Below are positions 55,770-64,000 of a DNA stretch of 64,000 bases, one piece after another; position 1 is the stretch's first letter, and each line of letters starts with the position of its first letter. The notes under the pieces are model-generated. The model was not told the origin of the DNA and ran no database searches. It was given only the letters and a program-made list of their open reading frames with translations. Source of the DNA: Phytophthora colocasiae (Eukaryota > Oomycota > Peronosporomycetes > Peronosporales > Peronosporaceae); the NCBI GenBank assembly GCA_018806915.1, contig JAGKQI010000052.1, forward strand, positions 62,001 to 126,000, in the 5' to 3' direction. A program made the position numbers and the translations under genes.

Positions 55770-57507
55770 ATGAAACGTTGGAAGCCTTGGGAGGTGCTTT
55801 GTTGTTTACGACGTTGGATTTGCGTGCTGGTTATTGGCAGATCCTTGTAGCGCCGGAAGATCGCGACAAAACGGCGTTCACGACGAAAAAGGGCTTATAT
55901 AGATTTGTGCGAATGCCCTTTGGTCTCACTAACGCTCCTTCTACATTTCAGAGGTTGATGAACGGAGTGTTGAGGGACTCACTTGGACCACATGCCTGGT
56001 TTACCTCGACGACATAGTGATATTTACGCGTGGCGGGATTGAACGACACATTGTTGAGCTGGCAGCGGTACTCGAACGTTTGCAACGTGCAGGATTGACC
56101 CTCAAACTCAAGAAATGCAAGTTTGCGACGAAGACAATGGAGTATCTAGGACATGAACTTAGTAGCGACGGTGTACGACCTTTGGATCGACTGGTTAGCG
56201 CAGTACGTGAGTTCCCGACCCCGAACGATGCTGTAGAGGCCAAGAGGTTTGTTCACCTGGCAGGTTACTACCGACGATTTGTTAATGGTTTTGGTTCGCT
56301 CATGGCACCTGTAACGAAGTTGCTGAGGAAAGGTGTAGCCTGGGAATGGGGCAGTGCGCAAAAAGAAGCTTTCGAGAAGGTGAAGGGCATCTTGACGGCA
56401 AAGCCATTGTTGATCTATCCGGACTTTAGGCTTCCTTTTCGTGTGGTGACCGACGCAAGTAAAGTTGGACTGGGAGCGTGTCTGATGCAGGACAAAGGTG
56501 ACGGATGGCAACCTGTAGCCTTCGCGAGTAAAGTGAACAGCGACACGGAGAGCAAGTACGGGATTACCGAGCTGGAGTGCTTCGCGGTAGTGTGGGCAAT
56601 CAAATTGTTTAGACCATATTTGTACGGACGGCGATTCGAGATCATAACGGATCATGCCGCCTTGAAGTGGCTCATGACGAGTCCAAATCTGACTGGAAAA
56701 CTACATCGGTGGGCCCTCACTCTCCAGGAGTTTGATTTTGACGTGCAGTATAGACCTGGGAATACGAACGTGGTGGCTGACGCCTTGTCTAGAGCACCGG
56801 TAGCGGCAAAGTTACGAGCAGCTATTGGGCGGCGGCGGAGAACGAAGCAAAGAAATGAAACACCGGCAAACGTCTTGAAGAACAGCCTGGTAGCAACCGA
56901 GACGAGTGAAGTGACGATGAATGGTGGCCCTACCAACAGAGGTGACCAAGGAAGGAATGAGCGTGGCACAGCGAACGAAGGGGCCAACGAAGAAGTACTA
57001 GCTGTTGTCGACGAGCTGGTAGAAGCGGTGACCCAAAGAAACGAGAACGTGCAAGTAGGAGGCTCGAGTACCAAGAAAACAAAACGCGCCAAGAAACGGA
57101 AGATGACGAGGTTGTCGGAACACGCGACCCCAGTGGTAACAGAACGTCCACTAACGAGAGCCGCGAAACGCAGACTAGAGGAGCAAGCATCGGGTGAAGC
57201 AACGTCGACAGACGAGCAGCGAACGACACCTGAGCCAACGAAGAATACAATGACTTCAGAACGGACTAAAACGCAGAAACGCACGACAACCAGCCGCACG
57301 AAGAAGGCGGAACAGCGTAAAACGGTCACCTGGGCGGACGGAAAGAGCGGTAATGAAGCGGGAGATGCAGTGGAACGACAAACGAGCTTAACTGCAGTAA
57401 CCCCGGTGAGAACGACGTCAATGCAGGATGACGACAACTCTGCGGACACTGGTAACGTGTCGCGCGTGGACACAACAACGACTGACGCGAGGTTACTCGG
57501 AGATTAA
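55655..57507 (+). pseudogene. Gypsy RT and RNase H
   Basis: RT begins VVLVRKKDGEVRFCVDYRAL and TTLDLRAGYWQI (55655-56017). Near 56000 the frame changes, and the active site CLVYLDDIVIFTRGG is read in the frame of 56017-57507. RNase H follows (VVTDASKVGLGACLMQ, ELECFAVVWAIKLF, ITDHAALKWLM). After it comes a long basic, Thr-rich linker (about 56815-57490) between RNase H and integrase. Three of the pol junctions need a one- or two-base change, so this copy is probably not coding-competent as written. Confidence 0.88.
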
Positions 57508-59266
57508 CGAGAGAGCAGAAGATGAGCAACGAGTTGAACCCCAACCTGCTGTGACGAACCCCAGTGAAGTGGAACGTGTACGACAGCGGAGAATGCGGGA
57601 ACCAACGCTACAATTGACTGACGAAGAAATTATCGAGGAGCAGAACAAGAGCCGGATGGTACAAAAGATGTTGCAAGCTGGAAGACACCAGGGCAAGGCG
57701 ATTAACAGGGTGTTCGGACTGGTAGTCGTGGAACGACCTAACGGACGACGAGTAGTTCTTCCACCCGCACTTTGGGCTACAGTGTTCAAGGAATGTCACG
57801 ACAGCGTCTGGGCTGGACATTTAAGAGCAACGCATACGTACGCACGGATAGCTCAACAATATTGGTGGCCAGGACTGCAGAATGAAGTACGACGGTGGGT
57901 GTTAGGGTGTCAGGAGTGCGGCAGTCGTAAGGCACGCCCTCGAGAAGTGATACCACCACTACGCAGCTTACGAGGAGGAGATGTCGGTGACCGGTGGGCT
58001 CTCGACGTAGCGGGTCCGTTACCAGCCACTGATGGAGGCAAGAGATACGTGGTGGCGGCTGTAGAATACGTGACGAGATATGCAGTTGCCATAGCAGTAA
58101 AGGATCATACCGCTGAGAACATCGCAGAGTTTCTAATGAGGCAAGTGGTGTTACGATTTGGACCCTTTCGAGAAATCCTGACGGACGGAGCACCAGAACT
58201 TGTTAACAAAGTGATTGAGGAATTGGTGGTCTTGTTACAAGCGCAGCAGATCAACCCAGTCCCCTATCGACCCCAAATGATCGGCCTGGTAGAGCGATTT
58301 CACCGTACTTGGAAAGATTGCATAGCGACGTTCATGAGTGACGAGAAACAACGAGACTGGGACACCTGGGTGGATTACGCGGTGTATTCTTACAATTCTG
58401 GACGACATTCAACGGTGATGTTATCCCCGAACGAGTTGATGATGGGACGGAGATTAAGAGCACCCAACGAATTATTACGCGCAACGCGAGTAACAGAGGC
58501 TGGCGACTTGGTGAAACACCATGCGAAGCTATTGAGTAGTCTAAAGGAGGCGCATAAGTGTGCCGAGCAGGCTAGAGAACGAGAACAACGTCGGCAAGCA
58601 CGGTATTACGATAGGAAGGCCAGAAAGAGGACGAATTTCGAGCCTGGAGATCGAGTATGGATGTTTCGACCTCCGCGTGGACCCGCAGCCTCGAAGTTTG
58701 TTCATCAGTGGATCGGTCCGATGCGAATAGTGGAGTCTGCATGGTACGATAACTTTCTGGTGGAACGGGAGGACGACGGGAATGAGCACGAGCAATTTAT
58801 AGTTCACACGTCGTTCCTGGTAACCTACCGGCAACCAACGGTCCTGTTGGACGCAGCAGCCCGGGATCTAGCTGAGCAGATTGAGTACGAAGATGCACGG
58901 TCCGAAGACGAAGATGACGAGGCGACAGGAACGACTACGAGAACAACGGCGGCTCCTGTTAATACAGCCGTTGCTGGACGCGGCAAGAAGAGACCTGCAA
59001 CAGCAGTGGGAAACGAAGGAACGGGCGATACCGAGAACGGACTCTTGGTGGAACTCAGAAGGCGGCGACGAAGAAATAAGGCCGGCCAATATGTACTTGA
59101 ATACCTGTTACGACCAGCCAGCGAGTACTGCAGAGAAAGTACAGCTGCCGAGGGCGACAAAGGAAACCCTGAGCGAGGAGGACGGTGGATGTCCATCGCA
59201 GAATACGACCAACTCTTTGACAGCGATAAGGTCGTGGAAGACCTTAGGATGGATGGAGGCGTGTAA
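57428..59266 (+). CDS. Gypsy integrase, open frame
   Basis: 612 codons without a break, but no convincing start; it would normally be cut from the polyprotein. The zinc motif is H-x4-H (HLRATH) with CQECGSRK. The catalytic core has D in RWALDVAGPL, D in ILTDGAPELV and E in GLVERFHRTWKD. The second D is followed by GAPE where most Gypsy integrases have QGxxF. A GPY/F-like segment (VHQWIGPMRIVES) follows, and there is no clear chromodomain. The stop TAA is at 59264-59266, inside the 3' LTR. Confidence 0.85.
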   Translation: MTTTLRTLVTCRAWTQQRLTRGYSEINERAEDEQRVEPQPAVTNPSEVERVRQRRMREPTLQLTDEEIIEEQNKSRMVQKMLQAGRHQGKAINRVFGLVVVERPNGRRVVLPPALWATVFKECHDSVWAGHLRATHTYARIAQQYWWPGLQNEVRRWVLGCQECGSRKARPREVIPPLRSLRGGDVGDRWALDVAGPLPATDGGKRYVVAAVEYVTRYAVAIAVKDHTAENIAEFLMRQVVLRFGPFREILTDGAPELVNKVIEELVVLLQAQQINPVPYRPQMIGLVERFHRTWKDCIATFMSDEKQRDWDTWVDYAVYSYNSGRHSTVMLSPNELMMGRRLRAPNELLRATRVTEAGDLVKHHAKLLSSLKEAHKCAEQAREREQRRQARYYDRKARKRTNFEPGDRVWMFRPPRGPAASKFVHQWIGPMRIVESAWYDNFLVEREDDGNEHEQFIVHTSFLVTYRQPTVLLDAAARDLAEQIEYEDARSEDEDDEATGTTTRTTAAPVNTAVAGRGKKRPATAVGNEGTGDTENGLLVELRRRRRRNKAGQYVLEYLLRPASEYCRESTAAEGDKGNPERGGRWMSIAEYDQLFDSDKVVEDLRMDGGV

Positions 59267-60075
59267 CAGGTTGGACCCCGAAGTGGGCCAAAGTTGTGAA
59301 CGGGCAGCTCAGCGACTGTTGGAAGTGGATCGGCGAGAACTTCAACCTGGATCTGGGTTAGACCCACGATCGTGCTTGAAGCCGCCTACAGAAGTGACAC
59401 TGACTGCGATGGAAGTGCCAATAGGAGAGACCGTATTGGTTGACGGCACGAGTCACGCGAAGTGAGATCTATGCTGGACGTGCACTATGAGGAGACAGAC
59501 GGAAGGCAACGATGAGCCCGAAGCTCACTTGCAAATCGGACGGCTGGATAGCACCCTGAGAAACGACGAGTAAGGCGCACTTCGTAGACACGAAGTGGCG
59601 TCAAAGCAACCGAGTGGTTGTACGAGAGGAACGAAGGGCGGCGGTTTAAGGAGGAACTTGGTGTACAAGCGAGAGGAGGACTATCGGGTTTCCAAGCGGT
59701 GACGAACGTGGCAGCCAGTCGAGGGTCGGAGAAGACGACTCACCTGGTACGGCCGGGTAGCGTAAGTCGCGGGACTTGGAGGACGAGCAGTTAGTACTGT
59801 CGTGAGTGCAGGAGGACCAACGAGGACTGACGTCTACGAAGGAACGGAGGAACGAAGGAACGGAGGAACGAAAGACGAAAGTAGAAGTCTATTAGGCTTT
59901 TAATATAAATAGGTGCGTTCGTGCTGCAGCATCGAACAAACCGGCGCGGTGAACCGAGCCAACAGGAGCGTGTGAAGTTGAAGTGTGCTCTTTAGCACCC
60001 GATCCTTGGATATTCCACCCGGCGCAGCACCAGCTATTCGACCCACTGGTGGGCAGTGAGACTAAACCCATTACA
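59262..60075 (+). repeat. Gypsy 3' LTR
   Basis: 814 bp, near-identical to the 5' LTR. Differences include one extra and one missing A near 59508 and 59608, C to T near 59557, and an A to G near 59863. Its first bases (TGTAA) supply the stop codon of the integrase frame. Confidence 0.92.
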
Positions 60076-60079
60076 GTTC

Positions 60080-60659
60080 TACCCGCATTGCGCCACCACT
60101 ACGTAGCTTAACAAACATTCAGATGTGCCTAAAGAGTTCCGTGTTAAGTTTGGAGATGAACAGTGGCCTGAGAAATTCTGGGGGTATCGCCTAGTCCAAC
60201 GAGTCCGCAATATCCGCAACAAAGCACACTTTAAAGTTCTGACTAAGGCGGACAAGGAAGACTTGGCGAGGATCAAGTTTTGCTTCAATCCCATGGACTG
60301 AGAATGGGAAACGTGTTTGTTATCGTCACTTGTGGTCTGTAGCCCGATAAATGTTATGCAGGTCAGGCCGTTAGTGACGCTGATGTATTGGAGAAGTGGG
60401 TTTTGTCTGGAGTCATGCTTGGGCGGAATGGAATGAGTGTGTATTCGCGTTGGAGGCGTTTAAAACAGTTGAAGGCCATAACAAAATCACGTACAGATTC
60501 GTGGTGCCGTCAACGAGCCCGTGGCCTGAGAAACTGACATCTGAGGAGCTGCATAGCCATCGCGATGTTCCAGTTGACTTTGTTATTCTGTCAGAAACTC
60601 CCTGGAAGAAACAGGATTGGGGTATCCAGCTTGGCAAGTTGAAGCGATGGGAGGAGTGA
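60080..60659 (+). pseudogene. HA-repeat (helicase-associated) pseudogene, right piece
   Basis: Two degenerate units are visible. The first (60080-60301) reads LPALRHHYVA, stop, then HSDVPKEFRVKFGDEQWPEK and KADKEDLARIKFCFNPMD. The second (about 60396-60659) reads WNECVFALEAFKTVEGHNKI, YRFVVPSTSPWPEK and DWGIQLGKLKRWEE. The pattern W-x3-V-x2-AL-x3-K ... GH ... FVVP-x3-PWPE ... WG-x-x-LG is that of the long HA-repeat proteins abundant in oomycetes and algae. Stops and a frame change between units mark a pseudogene. The Gypsy element inserted in its first repeat. The assignment is from remembered family pattern. Confidence 0.6.
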
Positions 60660-62272
60660 TTAATTGCCTACACGTTGCGAGAGTTTGTTGCCTTAGCGGC
60701 GTTGGAACATTGTCTGCAGAAGAGCTAGCGTGCCAATTTAACCCCTCCGAGCTGTAGGTGCTTCGTCATGGGGACTATCACGTCGGGTTATCAAGTTCGT
60801 ATCAATGGTACACCAGTGTGGAGGCGATTGAAGGCCAAAAGGCTCTGTATTAGTCTAACTGAGACTGTAAACGATCTTGTCGACGGAGTTATATCTTTCC
60901 GCTTCAACTCCTCAAATGATGCGACAAGGTCGTTCGTGTTGAGGCTCCGATATGTTGTTGAGCATCGTTAATGAAATGACGGTCGTTGCGACGAACCAGG
61001 ACAGCGTTGAGAAGTTTACATCGTTTTAAATTACTTCTCGCGGCAAACTCTGTTGCTGAATGGATCAAACTCTTCATCGGATACCTTATCACCCAGGTAC
61101 AAGTTGTATGACATGCAACTGCGTCGAAACCTCTGTAACAACTTGTGCAGTGCTTCCCATTAGACTTCATGTGCATTTCGTTTCGCACCGACTGGACATT
61201 CCGCCCACTTTCGGTGTAAGCTTACCTCAGCAGCTTGTGAAAGTGACGCATGTCGACTGGACTGTACTAGTATCAACAGCAGACACTGCGACTTGGCGAC
61301 GACATTGAAGACTCAAGACTTCAAGCGAACTCTTTACAAACTCGCGTTACCAACGTGAGGAACTACCTGTGTGAACTTGAGTTTCATTCGCCTGCTGCCT
61401 TCTTCCTAAAACACCAGGTGTTGGTGCCCTTATTGTCATACGCGCACATGTTCTCCATCTCATGTCGCTCGAACACCGATTCACGGCGGAAAGGCAAAGC
61501 GACATAACTGCAAAATGGGAGCTTCCACCGTTGCTGGAAGGCGATACATTGCTACAGCTAGTCAGAAAAGCACGTTTGATCTTCCGCCGAACTGCTGAAA
61601 GACGACGCGTTTCGTCATCTCGAGCCTGTCGGGCGACTTCGAGGAACACAACGGGCCTCTACATGGACGTCTCGACTGTCCATTGCTTGAAGTTTTTCGC
61701 CAGCAGCCGGGCCAAAAGCGGTGACATTTCGCGCACATTCCGCCGTCACCCATGAGTCTCAGGACGCACGCCATGGACTATCGAGCTAATCCCCTGCAGT
61801 CGATCTCAACGTGTCTCTAGACTCGACCAGCAATAATTGTCCATGAACTCGAATACTAGGACGTGCTGCTTGAGTTTTGCCACTTGCACTTGTGCAACCT
61901 GCTGGTTGGTGTTGCCTTCCAGCTGCACAAGTGTAACATGAGCTCTGCAATCGAACAACTCAGTTGGTCGGGCTCTGGTCGCGTCCGGATTTGTGACCTG
62001 CACACAGAAATGCAAGCACACGAGCAGCAAAAAGCCCCCAGCTCAAAAACAGCACGTTAATCGGTGCTTGAACTGGTCTTTCGCTCGTTAGTACAGTTTC
62101 TGGCTCTTTCGGTCTGCAGCAGATGGAAGTGCTGCCCGCAAGTCGTGTGCTCGTGTGGTAGAGAGACCGGATAGCCGCCACCGCGCGCTTGACGGCCTCT
62201 CCATTCAGGAATTCTCCCCCACGCTCTTGCATCCATTCGCAACAGCGTACAGGTTCACTCGGACTGACAGCA
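60660..62272. other. Intergenic stretch, no supported gene
   Basis: Short frames only, up to about 120 codons, without recognisable motifs. The part just before 62273 must contain the promoter of the thaumatin-like gene. A TTAACCCCTCCGAG at about 60736 resembles a piggyBac end but has no partner. Confidence 0.5.
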
Positions 62273-63501
62273 ATGGTCATGCAGACGCTCTCGCGTGCTC
62301 TTTTGGGCCTCGCGATGCTCAACGGCGTCGCCCAGGGCTTTAACGTCTACGTGTCCAACATGTGCGATGAGGGTATGACCCTCGCCCAAGTGACGCCCAG
62401 CGGCGTTCAAACGGAACAGGTTTCGGCCGGTGGCACCACCACCAAGTCGGTTCCTACCGGTTCAGCCTCGCACGTGTTTAAGTGGGGAACGGGCGCTCAG
62501 GCTACTTTGGCCGAGTTCTCTGCTCAAGGAGGTATGGCTTGGTTCGACATCAGTATCATCCCTACGGGTACCAAGAGCGGTGTACGTTTAATCTTTTTCG
62601 CTGTTCGATATATACTTCTTCTCTCCCGTGCTAACGTCATGTGTCATTCCGTTATCTTCAGCCTGGTTACTGTGGCAGTCTGCAGGAATGCAAGGACGTC
62701 ACCGGCGGCGTCGGCTTTAACGTCGCCATGCAGATCACCCCGCACACGCAGGACGGCGCGCGTTGCGTGGAACTCACGTGCATGGCTGACGGATGCGAAG
62801 ACGGTTACCAGTACCCCAAGGACGACACCAAGACGCACACGTGCCATATTAACACGGACTTCGACTTGACGTTCTGCCCCGGTGGAACTGGCGGTTCGAC
62901 GCCCGCTCCGACGCCGGCCCCGACGCCGTCGCCGACTCCTACCCCAACTCCCACGCCAACTCCCACGCCAACGCCTACGCCAACTCCTACGCCGACATCG
63001 ACACCTAGTTCGACGCCTGCACCTGAGGAGCAGCAGACTCAGCAGTCGGCGTCGGCTTCTGCTGGTTCGGCCGGTCAGTACCAGAACCAGGGAAGCGCCA
63101 CGCAGTCGTCCAAGTCTGATTCGGGCACGAACGGCGAAGCTGGAGTTACCAACCTGCGCAAGGTGAACGCTGAGAGTGTGCAGAGCCCCACGACGCAACA
63201 GAACACGCCGTCCACGGACAGCACCCAGCAGATTGGCGGAACGACCCCTGCTGCCGACTCGAAGGAAGATGAAGTGCAGAAGGTTAACACCCAGTCGTCG
63301 GTCAACGGCACGGGCGGTACGGCGTGGGTTGTCTTGTCAATCGGTTGTTTCGTTGGTATGGTGGCTGCCGCTGCCATCTTCGTGGTGCGTAAGAAGAAGG
63401 CTGCTCTTGACGAGCTGGAAAGCAAGACCCCGGTCTCCACGACGGCCCACGGAGCTCTCGCCACTTTCCGCACCCCGCGTGACAACGTCAGCGTGCTGTA
63501 G
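62273..63501 (+). CDS. Thaumatin-like protein, secreted with C-terminal membrane anchor
   Basis: Exons 62273-62581 and 62662-63501, with an 80-nt intron (GTACGT...TTCAG), give 382 residues. The start is chosen because [22 protein letters not shown] is a good signal peptide; a frame extends upstream but lacks one. The domain (about 23-176) has [38 protein letters not shown] and DLTFCP, as in thaumatin/osmotin-like proteins, but with only eight cysteines instead of sixteen. Then come a Thr-Pro repeat tract (about 183-226), a Ser/Gln/Thr-rich stalk, one membrane helix (about 323-345, [20 protein letters not shown]) and a short basic tail (RKKK). Type I topology with a mucin-like, probably O-glycosylated stalk suggests a cell-surface protein that may bind glucan. 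The gene is intact. Confidence 0.87.
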
Positions 63502-63750
63502 GCACACTCAAAAAGTTTTTGGATGTGGACATACACACTTTTTTTTATCTGTAGATACGGTAGCTAGCTAGCCGCGCGAAGTGGAAGCGCTCCAGGTGGC
63601 TGGCGATGAGAGAAGAGTTTTTGGTCATACAATCCCTGCTGTGTGTATGTCGATTTGGTTATTCTCTTGCAACATTTTTTTTATCTTTAGTCAATCTTAG
63701 CACTTCTCCTTTTTCGTGAAACTCCTGACTCTCCATAACTTGAATGGAAC
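63502..63750. other. Intergenic, 3' UTR and next promoter
   Basis: About 250 bp between the thaumatin-like stop and the next ATG. Two T-rich runs (63538-63547 and 63675-63683) and TAGCTAGCTAG at 63561-63571 are the only notable features. No further gene is visible. Confidence 0.5.
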
Positions 63751-64000
63751 ATGGAGAAGCCTCACGTCACACAGGAAGATGACGGACGAGAAGTCTTTTC
63801 GAATGAAGGTCCTTTACGTCGAAAGTCGTTTTTATCTAGCTCTTCTTCTGCTTCCCAGAAAAAGGTTTATCCGACTAACTCGGTGCCGGAACTGAGCATC
63901 AAAAGCTCCAGTCTCGAGAAGAAATCAAGTAAATACAGCAAGACGGAAGCCCAGACGAAGGCTCAAGGCAGTTCTCGATCTCTTGGAGTTGCATTAGTGA
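63751..64000 (+). CDS. 5' end of an unknown gene, runs off the window
   Basis: From ATG 63751 the frame is open to the last base (83 codons, no stop). It begins MEKPHVTQEDDGREVFSNEG and continues with basic, Ser-rich sequence (LRRKSFLSSSSASQKKVYP, SIKSSSLEKKSSKYSKTEA). There is no signal peptide and no membrane segment. The composition suggests a disordered N-terminus with phosphorylation sites. I do not recognise a family. A nearby ATG at 63744 gives only 12 codons. Confidence 0.6.
   Translation, partial: MEKPHVTQEDDGREVFSNEGPLRRKSFLSSSSSASQKKVYPTNSVPELSIKSSSLEKKSSKYSKTEAQTKAQGSSRSLGVALV

Larger units (their letters stand above)
50402..60075 (+). mobile_element. Ty3/Gypsy retrotransposon with 814-bp LTRs
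   Basis: The LTRs at 50402-51215 and 59262-60075 begin TGTAAC and end GTTACA-like (CCATTACA), with a perfect TGTAA/TTACA inverted end. They differ at roughly four sites. TSD GTTC (50398-50401 and 60076-60079) flanks the element, and removing it restores a host frame. The sequence after the 5' LTR, TGGTGGTCATACAGGGG, is the probable primer-binding site; I cannot assign its tRNA. The interior is coding from edge to edge: gag, protease, RT, RNase H, integrase, which is the Gypsy order. Several frame changes are present. Near the LTR end is a short GAACGAAGGA repeat (about 50980-51014) that varies between the LTRs. Confidence 0.95.

Noticed and set aside
60734..60756. TTAACCCCTCCGAG looks like a piggyBac terminus (compare element 2)
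   Set aside because: There is an extra C relative to element 2's end and no inverted partner with TTAA anywhere in 60.0-64.0 kb. A chance match or a very old remnant.
1..64000. Search by eye for RXLR or Crinkler effector genes
   Set aside because: No short ORF outside the transposons combines a signal peptide with RXLR or LFLAK/HVLVVVP-like motifs.

Overview
The window looks like a transposon-rich stretch of an oomycete genome, most likely Phytophthora or a close relative. The grounds are the short 59-80 nt GT-AG introns, the START-FYVE protein, an apoplastic thaumatin-like protein, a membrane LRR protein whose C-terminus looks like a Phytophthora family, helicase-associated (HA) repeats, and the mix of Copia, Gypsy, MULE and piggyBac elements. 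This is a call from sequence features; no database was searched. By my boundaries about 49 of 64 kb is mobile DNA, with a few host genes as islands.

Layout. 1-1130: no supported gene. 1136-6205: Copia element, minus strand, 525-bp LTRs one base apart, TSD TAAGG. 6331-7805: two back-to-back TIR elements that share G-rich termini and carry a SANT/Myb-like ORF. 8131-11364: decayed MULE (SWIM finger, repeated CGAGTAC subterminal motif, 10-bp TSD). 12640-14094: four-finger C2H2 factor. 15968-38000: one host gene for a multi-pass membrane LRR protein, minus strand, split twice. A three-LTR tandem of two Gypsy chromoviruses (16495-27651, TSD AGCAG) lies in its LRR coding exon, and a piggyBac element (27997-36319, TTAA) lies inside a 60-nt intron. 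38887-40131: intact START-FYVE gene, head-to-head with the LRR gene. 40267-50211: a non-autonomous LTR element whose 3' LTR has taken two further piggyBac elements at two TTAA sites 34 bp apart; the second carries an apparently intact 852-aa transposase gene with three introns. 50402-60075: a Gypsy element with 814-bp LTRs inserted into an HA-repeat pseudogene. 62273-63501: secreted, membrane-anchored thaumatin-like protein. 63751-64000: start of a further gene that runs off the window.

The insertions form a readable history. Nearly every element has both termini and a target duplication, and two host reading frames (the LRR exon and the HA repeat) close up again when an element and one target copy are removed. 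The elements are compact: in all four LTR elements the first open frame begins in the LTR, at the LTR edge or in the primer-binding site. No RNA genes or CRISPR arrays were seen. Many frame breaks between near-identical copies are one-base differences in homopolymer runs, so some pseudogene calls may reflect base-calling and should be checked on reads.
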